Source of the DNA: Pseudomonadota bacterium
GTDB lineage: Bacteria > Pseudomonadota > Gammaproteobacteria > Halothiobacillales > Halothiobacillaceae
DNA length: 5,237 nucleotides
Direction: 5' to 3'
Assembly (NCBI GenBank): GCA_021795795.1
Contig: JAJYPA010000559.1
Location: 1 to 5,237, forward strand
Position numbers and translations under genes: made by a program
In this document: positions 5,035 through 5,237 of the stretch, piece after piece
How positions within the stretch are numbered: position 1 is the stretch's first letter
How the letters are laid out: each line of letters starts with the position of its first letter
Notes under the pieces: model-generated
The model's database searches: none
What the model was told of the DNA's origin: nothing
Seen by the model: only the letters and a program-made list of their open reading frames with translations

Positions 5035-5237
5035 CGTCGCGGCCCGGGCCAGTCTTCTTGGCTTCCCGTTCTTGCTTCTGCTTCTCCCGCTCTGCCTTCT
5101 GCTTCTCTTGCGCCCTCTGCCGCTGCCGCTCCAGAAGTTGCTCGTGCCAGTACCGCTGGAAGCCGGTGTTCGCTTCCGGGGCGGGCTTCATCCCGGCATC
5201 CAGGGCGTCCTCCAGGGCTTTGCCAGGAATCCGGACC
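5018..5237 (-). CDS. C-terminal end of an unrecognised charged protein (partial, runs off the window)
   Basis: The frame is open from the window edge to TGA at 5018-5020 and gives the last 72 residues of a protein whose start lies outside. After VRIPGKALEDALDAGMKPAPEANTGFQRYW, the chain becomes a continuous charged helix rich in Gln, Arg, Glu and Lys (about residues 31-61, LLERQRQRAQEKQKAEREKQ and onward), probably a coiled coil or extended single helix, and ends TGPGRDDVELG. Such tails occur in many unrelated proteins, including mobile-element and nucleic-acid-binding proteins, so no function is assigned. Its GC-rich codon use contrasts with the AT-richer genes in the middle of the window. 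The antisense frame is also open but reads as Leu/Pro repeats, as expected for the complement of Lys/Glu/Gln/Arg codons. Confidence 0.6.
   Translation of the reverse strand, partial: VRIPGKALEDALDAGMKPAPEANTGFQRYWHEQLLERQRQRAQEKQKAEREKQKQEREAKKTGPGRDDVELG

Noticed and set aside
4902..5237. Plus-strand open frame with long Leu/Pro runs, resembling a membrane protein
   Set aside because: The Leu/Pro/Phe content is the complement of the Glu/Lys/Gln/Arg-rich minus-strand helix, which is the more natural protein.

Overview
The window looks like bacterial accessory DNA, most likely proteobacterial. The glutathione S-transferase, the DUF4336 protein, the PAF-acetylhydrolase-like hydrolase and the IS21-family remnant all fit that, but no taxonomic marker is present, so the assignment is loose. 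Every host gene I accept lies on the minus strand. By eye the composition is mosaic: the hydrolase at the low-coordinate end and the gene entering from the high-coordinate edge are GC-rich, while the middle genes (four-helix membrane protein, GyrI-like, NTF2-like) are richer in A+T and in lysine codons.

Reading in the direction of transcription (high to low coordinates): the C-terminal end of an unrecognised, strongly charged protein (5018-5237) and a possible 58-residue ORF overlapping its stop (4858-5034). Then comes a run of same-strand genes: a glutathione S-transferase (4129-4767), a DUF4336 metallo-hydrolase-like gene split by one extra base in a homopolymer (3330-4056), a small four-helix membrane protein whose start overlaps the DUF4336 stop (2918-3340), a GyrI-like ligand-binding protein (2252-2860) and an NTF2/SnoaL-fold gene (1298-2201). 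The last gene is a PAF-acetylhydrolase-like alpha/beta hydrolase (15-1169), which has its catalytic residues but apparently lacks the N-terminal membrane region common in its relatives.

The main discovery is that the NTF2-like gene is interrupted by about 400 bp of foreign DNA. The insert carries the 3' third of an IS21-family istB gene on the plus strand (with its own one-base frameshift), a repeat-rich IS end, 8-bp inverted repeats near both edges, and a candidate 5-bp target duplication (TTGCC). It looks like an internally deleted, non-autonomous IS21 derivative. Removing it restores a plausible NTF2-like protein of about 166 residues.

The tight same-strand packing suggests that the GST, DUF4336, membrane, GyrI-like and NTF2-like genes once worked as one unit, perhaps handling small organic or electrophilic compounds. 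That role is inferred from family membership only. With two of the five genes broken as written and the hydrolase shortened, the locus looks as if it is decaying. I see no CRISPR array, tRNA, rRNA or convincing defence system.
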